Positions 45,972-57,800 of a DNA stretch of 64,000 nucleotides are shown here, piece after piece. The first letter of the stretch is position 1; each line of letters begins with the position of its first letter. Source of the DNA: Cyclina sinensis (lineage: Eukaryota > Mollusca > Bivalvia > Venerida > Veneridae); contig JAAONU010000008.1 in NCBI GenBank assembly GCA_012932295.1, positions 35,454,949 through 35,518,948 on the forward strand, read 5' to 3'. A program made the position numbers and the translations under genes. The notes beneath the pieces are model-generated. The model was not told the origin of the DNA, ran no database searches, and saw only the letters and a list, made by a program, of their open reading frames with translations.

Positions 45972-46764
45972 GAAAACGGTGCTTAAGGTCACGAAACTAG
46001 GACAAACCAGCATATAGATCTACTGTTTTTGTTTTTACTGTAGAAGTTGTACTTTTTTTACTAGAACCTGAATTATTGTATCTACTTGAAAAGCAGAAAA
46101 TCATGCTAGCTTTTTAATGGTCCATATATACGGAAGTAGAATGCAAACAACCGTAAATATCAATATAATGAATGGAGACAGTGTGTTTTGCAGGCAGCCT
46201 TTGCAGGCAATATAAACAAAGAAAGATTTTGCAGGCAAAATATACTAACCCATGAATGGGTCTGTTTTTGTAATCCAAAAATATCCGGTTTGTAGATATA
46301 CTGGTACCCATTTTCCAAAAGCTACAGGAGCGAAAAAGGTTTGATTCTCTGTTTTATTTTTCAACATTAAACTTAAATGATGAAGAATGTTAATTCTACT
46401 TTCTAGTCATACAAAAATGATCTATTATGTATTGACGTTCAGGGCCCTAGCACAAGTAAACATATTTCAGTATCACAGTAAATACTGTCAAATTTATACA
46501 GATAAGTTTATTACAGGCATATTTGAACAGAGTATCAAATCCAGGTAAAAATATATTTTTATCATAATGACACATGCAAATGTATTGACAAGATGTAAGA
46601 TCAGCATACCTTCAATATCACAATTAGTTAAAATGTTAGTACACTCATATTTAAGTGACTGACTTACAGAATTTAGCTGATTTTTTTTCTTTAATATTTA
46701 ACTATGGAAAAAAACATAATATATTACTTCTATACACCATGAAAACTGAAAAAAAAAGTTTTGC

Positions 46765-46848
46765 TTTACCAGGACTCGAACCCATGCCCTTTTGGTCAGT
46801 AAAATATATAGCGACGATCTACACCACTGAGCCACAGAGACAAGTTAT
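46765..46848 (-). repeat. tRNA-like sequence (A and B boxes), minus strand
   Basis: The minus strand has TGTGGCTCAGTGGTGTAGA (A box) and GGGTTCGAGTCC (perfect B box), with CTGACCAAAAGG between. The arms do not form a regular cloverleaf and the acceptor ends do not pair, so it is a tRNA relic or SINE head and not a tRNA gene. Confidence 0.55.
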
Positions 46849-47053
46849 CAAGTTTTATCAAAATTAATGATATAACAAGTATCTGCCCCGTGACTAATGG
46901 GGTAAATGTTTTACCGCTAAAAGTGTGTAAAACTTTATGTTTTGATGTTTTGATGTTTTTTGTAACAAAAAATGAGTCAGTAACTTAGTTTAGTATATGT
47001 TCTTCACAATTACAGCTAGAATTTCTACATGTATAAACATTTTTTTTCATCTT

Positions 47054-48215
47054 CAGGGCTCTCGCTAGGGTCAAAATTTTGGGAAAAGTGACTTCTCCCT
47101 AAGGCAAGATTTGGGAGAAGTCAGAAGACTTCTGGGAGAAGTTAGCACTGGCAATGCCAGTTCCATTTGTGAATGACAATGACAGACAGCAAATATGTGG
47201 AGTGATTTTGATTCAACTTACTGTAAAAAACTAATGTAACTGTGGCATCAAAATTCAGTAACTTTTTTGTGAAAAGTCTGGGATGTGTTTTGGGTTTCAC
47301 CAGAATTTATTTTTTACAAAATTCCAAACAATTTTAAAATGTAAATTATGTTGATGCATTATAACTGATGCTTTCAAAAGTAACTACGACAAATATTCAA
47401 GTCTTAGAGAAAAGGAAACTTTTTCAATGAAAAACAGGTACTTATAATCAAGTCATGACCACCTATCTTAATCAATCAATTGAATGTTGTAAGTTTGCCA
47501 TATAAAGAGTCTCCAAGACACTGTTTTCTATAAATACTAAAATACGACAGAGTTGCGGAAATGTATGACAAACGGAATTTGTCCGAGATTTTCACTGGCT
47601 GCTTCATGTTTAATGAACTAAATATTTGCTGGAATTGGTTCCTTCTATTTGTTAAGCTTGTCTTAAATTTACTTGGCCTTTTCTTATAAATAAATCCGAG
47701 AATTAAATTAAAAATGCCAAAAGAATTTTTGCCTTCTTCACACACTGTTTAAAAGGTTAGAATAACATTGGTAAAGCATAGCTGTTTAACCGTTTGCCTT
47801 TAAAGTTAAGCATTTAATTAATTTGTTAAGACATACTTTGCTTGACTTTTAAGATTTGTAGAGTCTGTTGTAAACAATAGTTTTCTACTCGGTGTACATC
47901 CCCAATCGAATTATTGACCCAATTCAACACCTGTTGATGGCTCAATGTTTTAATTGTGTATCGAGTGTCAACACACAGGATTAAATCAATGAAACTAGTA
48001 AAATGTGCTCTGATTGGTCAATGCTTTGAAGGTAGTACGTATTGATCGCCGTTTCCGAGTATAAGCTCCACCCATAATCGGAGCTGAGCAAGTTACTGAC
48101 GTCGGCAGATGAAACATTTTCGGCGAAGTTGATTTCGCTTTGATGCTTCATAAAGGCGAAGTCAGGGAATTTTGGGCGACGATTTCACCCATTTCGCCCC
48201 CTCGTGAGAGCCCTG
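47054..48215. mobile_element. nonautonomous DNA transposon with CAGGGCTCTC termini, 1162 bp
   Basis: The left end CAGGGCTCTCGCTAGGG and the right end CCCCCTCGTGAGAGCCCTG are inverted repeats (about 14 of 17 matching). ATCTT stands directly outside both ends (47049-47053 and 48216-48220), a likely 5-bp target duplication. Inside are GAAGTCAG- and GGGAGAAGT-rich stretches near the ends and no transposase frame. Superfamily uncertain: the ends look hAT-like, but the duplication I can see is 5 and not 8 bp. Confidence 0.75.
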
Positions 48216-48414
48216 ATCTTCAGCCAATCTGTGAGTCAGTCGCTTAAAGAAAAACAGATAAAACATTTATAGATATATGGATAACCTTTTACTATGAAAG
48301 TATATTTCCATCTGGGCTCATCATAAGGTAAGTATTCTACTTTCTAAAGATCAAGAACACACTTTTCTGAGACTAATTTTTAACGTATTATGGGAACACC
48401 CATGGTGGGGGGAG

Positions 48415-49145
48415 GGCGGGCGGCATCCAGTTTTGTCAGGAGCATATCTTCAGCATGCATGGACGGATTTTAATACTTGGTACCAATGTTCACCATCATG
48501 GGGGGTAGTGTCGCGGGCATGAACAAGGTTTCTAGGTCAAAGGTCAAGGTCACACTTTGAAGTTAGAGAAAAACGCTTGTCTGAAGCAAAACTTCTTTAT
48601 GCATTAAGAGATTTTAATATAACTCAGCATAAATGTTCACCATTGTGAGGCGGAGTGTTGTGTGCAAAATTCAGGTCCCTGTGGCCAAGGTCAAGGTCAC
48701 ACACAGAGGTGAAAAGTAAGATAAAAGTATGAAAATGTGAGAATGGACCATTTAGTCATCATGAATTGAGGGATTCTATCACGAATGTTCGCCATCATGA
48801 GACTGAGCATTACACGCCTAATCCTGGTCCATATATGCAAGGTCAGGTCACTAGAGATGATGAAATGTCCAGACTTTGTCCGGAGCATATCTTCTACATG
48901 CATGGAGGTATTTTAGTTTTAGTTCACCATCATGAAATGTAGTGTTGCGTTCATGAACCAGGTCTCTAGGTCAAAGTTCAGTTTCACACTTAGAGGTCAG
49001 AAGTTCATTTCAAATGTTTGTTTCACTATCCAGCACTAGAAATAGTCAAACTTGCTTCCTTCTTTTTTAACCATTATGCCCACATCTTCTGCAAAGCTTT
49101 TGTGATGGGCGTTTTTTGTGACAACGGCACCCTTGTTAGAAGATA
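48415..49145. repeat. tandem-monomer repeat of about 140-170 bp, four diverged units
   Basis: Shared phrases: AGGAGCATATCTTC-GCATGCATGGA, TGTTCACCATCATG, AGGTCAAAGGTCAAGGTCACAC and TGAA(G/C)(A/C)AGGT(T/C)TCTAGG. Units lie at about 48440, 48595, 48730 and 48880. Typical bivalve dispersed tandem repeat. Confidence 0.75.
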
Positions 49146-49327
49146 GTTGTCAACCTGCAGAAGTACTTGTTCTACAGTTGTAAAACTTTACAAGAATACT
49201 TACTTGTTGTCCTTGATTAACTAAAAATTTGCTGTTTGGAACTTTTGTTGCTCGTAACTAGAATGTATACTAACTACAGTCATAGTGAAAACTTCACAAA
49301 AATATTTATTGGGATGTGAAATTGAAA

Positions 49328-50121
49328 TTACACTTAAGTAGAATTAGAGTGAAACTTAAGTTGAGTCAAGCTTTCTGTGTGAAGTGAATCAGTCATGTGA
49401 GTGTGCCATGCATGACATGAATAAATAAAATATCTACAATGTGCTAGACTGCTAGTACTGTGCTAAAAATTTCTTATAAAATAAAAATGATGTTGGTGAT
49501 TTTAAAGGTTTAGACCAGTAGCATGACTATGTAGGTGTGTATGATACAGCGTTATCAAAATCTTTATGACTTATGGCTCAAAGTAGCTTTCAAAGGGGAT
49601 TATTTATTTAAGTGTGTATACACATTAACTTAATAGCTTGACTATTCGAAGAATAAGGAGGGCTAAAGTTCTCACGGGAGTCGGCGTTGGTTCAGGTTAA
49701 AGTTTTTCAGCAAGGTAACATTATTCACCTAACCCTTGCAGATATAGCCCTGAAACTTACAATACTTGTTTACCATCAGAGCTTACCCTGCTAAGAAGAG
49801 GAGGTAACTGTGTCAAGCATTTTGTGTGAATTATGGCCCCTTTTCGATTTAGAAATTTGGTTAAAGTTTTTTGGCAAGGTAGTACTACTCACCTTTCCCT
49901 TGCAGATATAGCCGTGAAACTTACAATATATACTTGTTTACCATCAAGAGCTTACTCTGCTAACAAGAGGAGGTAACTGTGTCAAGCATTTTTTGTGAGT
50001 TGTGGCCCCTTTTCGACTTAGAAATTAATGTTTTTTGGCAAGGTAGCACACACTTAAGTTTAAACTTAAGTTGAGTAAGTTACACTTAAGTAGAATTAGA
50101 GTGAAACTTAAGTTGAGTCAA
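49328..50121. repeat. 41-bp direct repeat pair
   Basis: The segment starting TTACACTTAAGTAGAATTAG and ending in ACTTAAGTTGAGTCAA occurs at 49328-49369 and again, essentially unchanged, at 50079-50120. The second copy interrupts the repeat element at 49635-50990. ACTTAAGT palindromes dominate both. Confidence 0.75.
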
Positions 50122-50990
50122 ACTTGAGTTGAGTTGCCAAACAGTGTGTTACTGAAATCACTTCTGACTACAATTCTTTGTTGGATCATATATATATCAG
50201 CAATGAACCTACAAAGTATACATGTTTTGTGTATGAGTCTTACTTCTCAGATCATAAAGCTATACAGATATGTCTGAAATAATTTGCAGCTATTTAAAAG
50301 GGACAGATACTTTCCAGATTTAATGTAGAAGTATATATCAAGGAAACAGTGTGAAAGTGTTTTTATTTTAGGAAAAAAATTACCTCCTCTAAATACTGAA
50401 AAGAATTCTCAACATTTTATGAACAGAATATTCAACAAAAAGAACTTACTGATATATTGTGACTAAGTATCAGATATCTTCATAATATCTGGTTACTGGT
50501 ATCCACAGTGGAAATAAATTACTGTCCTTGAATTTCCATTAAGCCAATAGGAATGACAATGCATGATTATCTCATTAAGGTTAGTAAACAAACTTTAGTA
50601 AACAAACAACTTTTATACTTGCATTTAATATATTTATGTTTGATTTTTACATTCTTAAACTTACGCTTTTATCAGACACTTTGGGTTTAAGTTTTCTGTT
50701 AAACTAATGATTGTGATGTTTAGCTATACTTTAGAAATTATGATCTTACTCAAATACAGGTATTTTCTATGAATTATGGCCCCTTTTTTAGACTTAAAAA
50801 TATGGTTAAAGTATGTGGCAAGGTAGTATGTATATTTAGTTATTATTGCCTCTAAATATACAATACTTTTTCACTTTCATTACCTTATTTCGCAAGAGGA
50901 GGTAATTGACAATGGTTGTATAAGGTTTATAGCCCTTTAGTGTCAAGCACTGAGAATAGTCAAGCGTGCTGTCCTATGACAGCTCTTGTT
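49635..50990. mobile_element. dispersed element with GCTTGACTATTC / GAATAGTCAAGC ends and internal tandem monomers
   Basis: It starts AGCTTGACTATTCGAAGAATAAGGAGG and ends GAGAATAGTCAAGCGTGCTGTCCTATGACAGCTCTTGTT, so short inverted repeats bound it, with a terminal hairpin TGTCCTATGACA. Inside are two to three monomers of about 170 bp (GCAAGGTAGTACTA-TCACC, TTGCAGATATAGCC-TGAAAC, AAGAGGAGGTAACTGTGTCA). Same family as 56056-59322. The design (no clear target duplication, hairpin near the 3' end, internal tandem repeats) is reminiscent of nonautonomous Helitron or Helentron elements; that assignment is inference. Confidence 0.7.
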
Positions 50991-51859
50991 TTTAAAAAAA
51001 ATTCTTTTAATTCTAGCCCTGCTCAAAATCTAAAATTAATGTGTCTATTCAGTTTTGGGCAGAACTAGTTATTATTTATAGGGGTATAACTTCAAACTAA
51101 TCACTTACAAATTTATGTATTTTTTGAAGACAGGATTATCGGTATTTCTTGAAAATTTTCCATTTGGACAGAACTTAGTATATTACTTGGTAACAGGGGT
51201 ATGACTTGAAAATTTTCCATTTGGACAAATCCAGCAACCACTTACAGGGTATTATTTGATAACAGGTTTCCTGTTTGGACAGAATAAGTGACTATTTCAA
51301 ATGGTACTGCTTGAAACTTTCTAATTAAACAGAACCAGTAATCATTTACAGTTACTAGTTGAACAGGTTGATTTTGGTCTGCATTGGTTGCAAAAGTAGG
51401 TATAAAATTCAGCTGCTTAAAGATTAAAAGCTTAATATATAGACATATAGACTGGTCACTGCTTTTTCCAACGGCCATAGCAGCTAGCAAATCCTAGCTG
51501 ACATATGGTTGAAATATTTAACAGGATTTCAACAAAATTGGATAGAATTCTTTGCAAGGTAAATATTAAGATGCAGCCATTTTACTTTTTAGATTTCTTT
51601 TGGAACACTGGGGTAACAGCCATCTTAAAAAATCATAAATGTATTTAAAAACCCTTTCAGGTTTTCACACCTGTAGATTCAATAAATCAGAAGATGTGAC
51701 CACATAATTTTCACGGAGGCCATTATCAATCAAGATAATTCATTTTGGCCGCTGTGTACTGTCATGTTCCGTACAGTATTCTGTAGAACATGGACATTCA
51801 AGAAAATTGATATTAGCTCTTAAGATCTGAGAGCAATTGTAATGTATAATGGTTTACAG
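50991..51859. other. upstream of the first identified Mpv17-like exon, low-copy repeats
   Basis: A phrase GAAAATTTTCCATTTGGACA is repeated at 51150 and 51209, with weaker variants at 51268 and 51318 (tandem units of about 60 bp). No coding exon was recognised; the true first exon of the Mpv17-like gene may lie here or further left. Confidence 0.5.
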
Positions 51860-54800
51860 GTACACTTATGACTTTGGGTGATGCCATTGCTCAGACAGTA
51901 ATAGAGAAGAAGAAATTATCCAAGTTTGATTTAAGAAGATCTTTGAGATTTGTGGTGTTTGGCACATTCTTGGCTGTAAGTAATGTTGTTAAAGATGTGA
52001 TAACAGGCCTTTCTTACATAATTATACTGGATAAAGGATTCTTGTAAAGCTCATTTTGATAACATTGTAAAAATTTAACAGTTTAGCTTGGCTATGGTCA
52101 GATTCATGAAGATGTCATAATTATTCTTTCAAAAAGTTTGACCCAGTTTTACCTTCAGAAAGATTGTTTCAGTACATGTAACTATGTGTGATATTTAAGA
52201 AACACAGTACAGTATTCTCAAACTGGTTATGTAAGAATGGCCTGAGAAACTAACATACTGTCAAGAAAACAATTTGCAGTAAGGTATAAAGTATCTAAAA
52301 TTCAGTCAAAATATTATCTCATAGTAAGAATTGTATGGTGATTTTGAAATGTCTTGTAGAGAACAAAAAGCAGTCATGGTTATTTTATCTTTACCTTCAT
52401 AATCTTGGTCTGTCATTTACTCATGGTAAAGTCCTTTCTTTTCCTTTTGGAAAACCATATGGTAATACATGTTGATGTCTCTTGGATATTTTGGGTCATT
52501 CAGTACAAATTGTCAGAGATGTGTCTATGTTGAAACCTAATAATATAAGAAAAAGATGAAAAATAAACATATATCCTTTATGAACTACTGCAAATTGTTT
52601 TGTATCAAACAGCCTAGACCTGTTACCATTTGTCATTGCTTGAGTGATATCTGGCACAAACAAAGACATTTGAGCAAGCTACTCCGAGCAAGCTACTTTG
52701 TTTGCACAGGCTTAACTCTTTTTGAGCAATTTACTAGCTCTGATTGAGCAAGCTATTTTGTTTGAGCAAGCTACTTTGTTAATATTTAACAGGATATCCA
52801 GACACCAGTTACATCATTTTACTCAAATACAGTTTTCCTTTTTTTGGTTTAAAATATTTTTTTTTTGTAGGTAAACAGGTTAGGCTGTGTGTAATTAATA
52901 TAGTGTAAGAAGTTTAGACTGTATTGTTTCTACTCACTTTTCTTGTTGTTTTTACATAAGTGACCAATTTCAGTACTTCCATTTTATGACAAACATCTAA
53001 TAATATTATGCATTTTCATTTATCCATTTCATGTATATACATGTACAAAGTTGAGAGACAGGGATTTTGTTATATTTGCCAATTAAAACTACATAATACT
53101 AAGATGAAGAACTGTTTAATACAAGACAAAAAAAGATTTCAAAAGAACTACCAGTGATTTAGACCAATTAGCTACAGTGTGTAACCACCATGCTGGTTTT
53201 TATATTAGGCTGGAAATTGCAAAAGGAGAATTATAACTTGAATTTTTCAGGACTATTAGATGTAATTATGTTTGGTCTATAAAACAATAAAGAGTAAGTG
53301 AGTAAAAGCAGACACCTTTTTAGATTTAGGTTTTGAATATTATTTATTTTTATTCATAATAAAATAAGTTTGTTTTTTCTTTTTTGCTTCTGTTGACTCG
53401 CAGGTACTCTTCTCTCTGTCGGGGATGTTCTTGCACAATTAGTGGTTGAAAAAGTACCGTATGAGAAGTACAATGCAAAGCGTACTGTCAGATTTGCTAT
53501 TTTTGGCACTTTCTTTGGTGTAAGTAGCAGTGAAGGCTAAGAATTAAATGACTCTCCTTTGGAATTGGATGCCTTTCTGTTTAAAGTGACTGGTGGCTGT
53601 CTGTCAAAAATAGTATGACTGTCCTTTAAATTTAGAACCTCTACAGAATTTCATGTTTGGGAGAGAGCCCTAATCTTGGTGGTTGACCATAAAAACAATT
53701 TGTGATTGTCCTTCTGTGTTATTGTTCCCTGGCACTCCTTTAAATGTACATGTATTGTGTTGGTCCATGGCTTTTTACTTCAGCTTTTCTTCTGTAGCTG
53801 TTGTTTAGTTGAGTCGCTTATTCATACACAAAATTAATATTTCAGAACAAATCTCCTTCTTCAGATAATGTTGTTGAGACAGTGTTTAAAGGAACATTGG
53901 ACAGTGGATATTCTTTTGAGTGAATGCTGATTTCTGTATATCATTCTAAAGAAATGGCCCATTTAACATTTCCCTTTAGCTATGTATGACCAAGTTCTGT
54001 GCTGCTCTTATTAAGGTTTAAAACTAAAGAAACTACTTCTAGTAATGTAAGAAAATGTTTTTTAAATCAAAGATAATTTTTTTTAAACTAATAAACACAA
54101 ACAAAACTTTTAAAGCATGGTCCACATGTTGTGTTGTTATGGAAAACTTTGTTGGTATAGATAAACATGTGAACTATAATTTTATATGTTGGAGTTGGCA
54201 TGAAAAAGGTGAAGATCAGGTGTTCTAGTATATTGAACACATTTCAGATTAGTTGTAACAGTTTGTTTCGACATACAGTTTTTATGCATCACTGATGTGA
54301 TAAATTAATGCTTTACTGTTGGTTTATCTATTGAATAATCTAATAGCTTTACATGAATTTATTTATTTTATTAGGTTATACTGTAAATATTGTACATACT
54401 TAATATTTAAAATTCATGATTTTGTAAAAGCATCGTTTGGCAGTGTTCTTCGCTGTATGGTAAAAGGCAAAACAAGGGTAAGAATGAAAGTGCCTGTGCT
54501 ATACATCCAACTGTAAAATAAAACAAATGGACTCTTAAGGCAGATCACTGGTAAAGATAGGTTACTGCTGAATACAGATTTTATTCACTTGAACAGTAAT
54601 GAAATACAGTTTAGTGTAGAATTATTTTGCAGTTAAATTCAAGTGACTTTTATATTAAAGTGACTGCTTCATACACGGTTTTGTTATTTTGTTTATCATC
54701 TAGAATCGATTGGCTGTTTGAATGGTGAAATTGATGCAGTCAATTTCTTTCATAATTTTTACTCTCCAGGAAAGATAACCTCTTGTGTTTGTATGAAATA

Positions 54801-57800
54801 CTTGCTGTTACAACTAAAGTTTGTGTTACTTTTTGTAAAATGTTTTAAAATGGACAGATCTTTATTACTTTTACCTTTAAGCTAAGCGTGCTGTTGTTGT
54901 TGTTGTTGTTGTTGTTTTACTTGAACTTTTACTGGTAGTCTTACGTGTAATATAAAAATCAAGATATCAGATAAAGCTCTGTACAAGTCAAGTATTTCGG
55001 AGGTGAAAGTGTAAAAGTTCTAAGTGAAGAAAGAAAGCACATAGATTTTTTTTTAGTTTTACCTCTCAGTCTGTTCTGTATATTTTATATTTAATACTTA
55101 CTTCATTTTTTTCAGGGCCCATTGTTCAGTGTTTGGTACACAAGATTGGCCAGAAAATTTGGCCATGCTAAGTATGGTACCATCAAAATGGTTGCTTGTG
55201 ATCAGGTAAAGTAAAAGCAGGGCAGGCATAAGTATAATGACATTAAACATAAGGCATGGTTTAAAATGCAGTTGTAAATTTATCTAATAAATGGCAAAAA
55301 CTAATTGGCATAAATTGACAGTAAATACCTGTTGTGTAGTAGAAAGTAAACTATTTGAAACTATTACCATGTTATATTTCACTGTAAACTGAGCATTTAA
55401 CTGTTTCATAAAACGAAAAGTTTTTGGGTTTTTTTGTACAGACAAGGTAGTGTAAATAAAACTCTGTCATATTCCTACATTGTGAAAAAAACAAAAGTTG
55501 TATGTATACAGTCTACCTTCATTTTGATACAAGGTAAAAAACTGGTGACCCTCAGATCAGGCTTTGTTTGCCAGAACATTAGCCATGCATTTTACAGGAA
55601 TTAGTACATCAGTGGAACAGTAATTAGATAAATTGGCACACTTCTGTAACTAGTAGCATCAGACAAAGTACATGTATTCCTTGTCATCCTGCCAAACAAA
55701 ATTATATATATGAATGTTTTTAATTTTGCAGTTGTTATTTGCTCCACCATTTATTGCATATTTTCTCATTGTGATGGAAATCCTGAAAGGTGAAGGCTTG
55801 CAAGACATCAAGTTTAAACTTCAAGATGTAAGTATTTTCCTTTGAAATTTCTACATCCTTTCTTCAGTTGAACTTTTACACAGCTGCTTTTATTCCCTTG
55901 GGACCAGTGTAGACCACTGACATCCTGTTTATTTCAGCAGTCTGATCTTGGTCTGCACTATTTGCTATTCAGTCAGTAAATTTTCAGTAAGCACCCCCAT
56001 AAACAAATAATGGACCTCTCCTTACTCCAAACTGAAATATGGACAAGTCCTTTTTAGCTCGACTATTCGAAGAATAAGGAGGGCTATAGTTCTCATCCTG
56101 GTGTCGGCGTCAGCTTTGGTTCAGGTTAAAGTTTTTTGGCAAGGTAGTACTAGTCACCTAACCCTTGCAGATATAGCCCTGAAACTTACAATACTTGTTT
56201 ACCATCAACAGCTTACTCTACTAACAAGAGGAGGTAACTCTGTCAAGCATTTTGTGTGAATTATGGCCACTTTTCGACTTAGAAATTTGGTTAAAGTTTT
56301 TGGGCAAGGTAGTACTAGTCACCTTTCCCTTGCAGATATAGGCCTGAAACTTACAATTCTTGTTGACCATCAAGAGCTTAGTCTGCTCACAAGAGGATAT
56401 AACTGTATCAAGCATTTTGATTGAATATAGCCCCTTTTCAACTTAGAAATTTGGTTAAAGTTTTTGGGCAAGGTAGTACTAGTCACCTTTCCCTTGCAGG
56501 TATAGCCCTGAAACATACAATACTAGTTTACCCTCAAGATCATAGTCAAATCAGAAAAGGAGATAACTGTTTAAAGCAATTTGTGTGAATTATGGCCCCT
56601 TTTCAACTTCGAAATTTGGTTAAAGTTTTTGGGCAAGGTAGTACTAGTCACCTTTCCCTTGCAGGTATAGCCCTGAAACATACAATACTAGTTTACCCTC
56701 AAGATCATAGTCAAATCAGAAAAGGAGATAACTGTTTGAAGCAATTTGTGTGAATTATGGCCTCTTTTCGACTTAGAAATTTGGTTTAAGTTTTTGGGCA
56801 AGGTAGTACTAGTCACCTTTCCCTTGCAGATATAGGCCTGAAACTTTGAATTCTTGTTAACCATCAAGAGCTTAGTCTGCTAACAAGAGGATATAACTGT
56901 GTCAAGCATTTTGATTGAATTATGGCCACTTTTCAACTTTGAAATTTGGTTAAAGTTTTTGGGCAAGGTAGTACTAGTCACCTTTCCCTTGCAGGTATAG
57001 CCCTGAAACTTTGAATTCTTGTTAACCATCAAGAGCTTAGTCTGCTAACAAGAGGATATAACTGTGTCAAGCATTTTGATTGAATTATGGCCACTTTTCA
57101 ACTTTGAAATTTGGTTAAAGTTTTTGGGCAAGGTAGTACTAGTCACCTTTCCCTTGCAGGTATAGCCCTGAAACATACAATACTAGTTTACCCTCAAGAT
57201 CTTAGTCTAATCAGAAGAGGAGATAACTGTGTCAAGCATTTTGTGTGAATTATGGCCTCTTTTTGACTTAGAAATTTGGTTAAAGTTTTTGGGCAAGGTA
57301 GTACTAGTCACCTTTCCCTTGCAGATATAGGCCTGAAACTTACAATTCTTGTTGACCATCAAGAGCTTAGTCTGCTCACAAGAGGAGATAACTGTGTCAA
57401 GCATTTTGTGTGAATTATGGCCTGTTTTTGACTTAGAAATTTTTGTCCATTTCTCAAAAAGTGTCTAAGATATTCCATTCAAACTTGGAATACTTTATCA
57501 CCAGCAAGACCCCTGCAAAGATTGTTGGTACCCATGTCCCTCGGGTTACAGTTAGCCCCACCCCAAGGGGTCACTTGTTTTTGCTTATACTTATAAATAG
57601 GAAAAAAAACTAGGGCCGGGAACGAATAAGGAATTTGATGTTCGAATATTCGTTTTCCATGTTCGAATATATTCGAATATTCGTTTTTACAAAATTTGTT
57701 CCAATATATCTCTTTTACGTGGTATCCGAAATTGATTAGGTCGAATACTATACTACTTTAATATGCTGAAATAATCAACGATTAAGAAGACCTTGATTAC

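Noticed and set aside
46765..46848. Functional tRNA gene on the minus strand
   Set aside because: A and B boxes are good, but the acceptor stem does not pair and the anticodon arm is irregular; treated as a tRNA relic.
49328..50121. Long terminal repeats of a small retrotransposon (41-bp direct repeats)
   Set aside because: The direct repeats are too short, lack TG...CA ends and enclose parts of another repeat element.
56221..57404. Two nearly identical 64-65 codon minus-strand frames
   Set aside because: They are the same tandem monomer read twice.
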